A stretch of 64,000 nt of DNA from Caenispirillum bisanense (lineage in GTDB: Bacteria; Pseudomonadota; Alphaproteobacteria; Rhodospirillales; Rhodospirillaceae). Made by a program: the position numbers and the translations under genes. The stretch spans positions 21,304 to 85,303 of the forward strand of contig NZ_BAAAEP010000011.1 of the NCBI RefSeq assembly GCF_039523075.1. Direction: 5' to 3'. The notes under the pieces are model-generated. The model worked only from the letters and a program-made list of their open reading frames with translations, was not told the origin of the DNA and made no database searches. Of this stretch, positions 63,539-64,000 are shown piece by piece. Positions within the stretch are counted from its first letter, which is position 1; each line of letters starts with the position of its first letter.

Positions 63539-64000
63539 TCAACCAGGAGGTCCCATCTGCCCCGCACACCAGCCGTCCAGGGCCCGGATGCTGTCTTCGG
63601 TCAGGGTGTCGAGGCCGGTGAGCAGGGTGGCGACGGTGGCGCGGTCTTCGGCGCGGGCGGCGGTTTCCAGGGCTTTCGCCACCGCCCGCAGGGCCGGCAG
63701 GCCGTAGCTGCCGGCCACTCCGGCCAGGCGATGGGCCGCCGCCGCGGCCGCCGCCGGGTCGTCGTCGCGCCAGGCCTCGCCCACGCGGGCGGCGTTGCCG
63801 CGTAAGGAGTCGTCGGCCATCGCCACCAGCCGCGCCACGTCGGCCGCCGGCAAGGCGCCCGCCAGTTCGTCCAGATAGGCCGGGGCGAGCAGCGGTGGCG
63901 CCTCGTCAGCCAGGGCCGCCGCGGCGGCAAGGGCCGGCGGCGGCAGCAGCGGAGCCGGGCTGCGGTCGGCGCCCTCCACCGCGGCGGCGGCGGCCAGGGC
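63539..64000 (-). CDS. Hpt-domain protein, 5' part beyond the window
   Basis: The visible 153 residues end at 63539 and the frame is open to the right edge. They contain a histidine-phosphotransfer helix bundle with AAAAAHRLAGVAGSYGLPAL, where the His of HRLAG is the likely phospho-acceptor (typical Hpt: HxLKGxxx). It is probably the C-terminal Hpt part of a hybrid sensor kinase, given the Ala/Pro-rich linker upstream. It converges on the GTPase gene with 1 base between stops. Confidence 0.7.
   Translation of the reverse strand, partial: ALAAAAAVEGADRSPAPLLPPPALAAAAALADEAPPLLAPAYLDELAGALPAADVARLVAMADDSLRGNAARVGEAWRDDDPAAAAAAAHRLAGVAGSYGLPALRAVAKALETAARAEDRATVATLLTGLDTLTEDSIRALDGWCAGQMGPPG

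Overview
The window is about 68% GC, fully coding-dense DNA from an alphaproteobacterium. The ribosomal-protein and RNA-polymerase operon order, two tuf copies, a two-protein AdoMet/folate methionine module and an alphaproteobacterial style of long GC-rich reading frames fit a Rhodospirillales-type organism. That placement is an inference from gene content and protein style; I could not run a phylogeny.

Positions 1-29.7 kb are one long minus-strand run of the transcription and translation machinery, read from right to left: tRNA-Tyr, tRNA-Gly, tuf2, tRNA-Trp, secE, nusG, rplKAJL, rpoBC, then the str operon (rpsL, rpsG, fusA, tuf1), then the S10/spc operons (rpsJ to secY, which runs off the left edge). 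Likely promoters lie upstream of tRNA-Tyr, of tRNA-Trp and of rpsL. Strong hairpins sit in the places where these operons are usually attenuated or autoregulated (rplL-rpoB, the rplJ leader, tuf1-rpsJ).

Positions 29.8-36.5 kb hold mixed genes: rlmB, adenine deaminase, a small membrane protein, a frameshifted and degenerate receiver-GGDEF protein, an RlpA-like protein, and a thiamine-pyrophosphate enzyme of the pyruvate oxidase type. Positions 36.5-42.0 kb form a methionine/one-carbon operon (ArsR-methyltransferase, metF, metH) preceded by a perfect 20-bp palindrome. Positions 42.3-43.8 kb carry two Mla lipid-transport genes (mlaA, mlaC).

Positions 43.9-54.7 kb form a sugar-acid catabolic island: a KDG kinase facing left, and a GntR-type regulator, a three-gene TRAP transporter, galactonate dehydratase, an unusual IlvD/Edd-type dehydratase, DgoA aldolase, DgoK kinase and a KDPG aldolase facing right. 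Together they predict uptake of aldonates and two stereochemically separate routes (galacto and gluco) to pyruvate and glyceraldehyde 3-phosphate.

Positions 54.7-64 kb hold a Zur-box-controlled CobW-type GTPase with a histidine-rich loop, a FAD oxidoreductase fused to a Rieske domain, a CYP152-type fatty-acid peroxygenase, a UvrD/PcrA helicase interrupted by a 366-residue intein in its motif III, a low-GC GTPase that looks acquired, and the C-terminal part of an Hpt-domain protein cut by the right edge.

The most notable items are the helicase intein, the paired galacto/gluco aldonate pathways with an atypical dehydratase, the palindrome controlling the methionine operon, and the frameshifted GGDEF gene.
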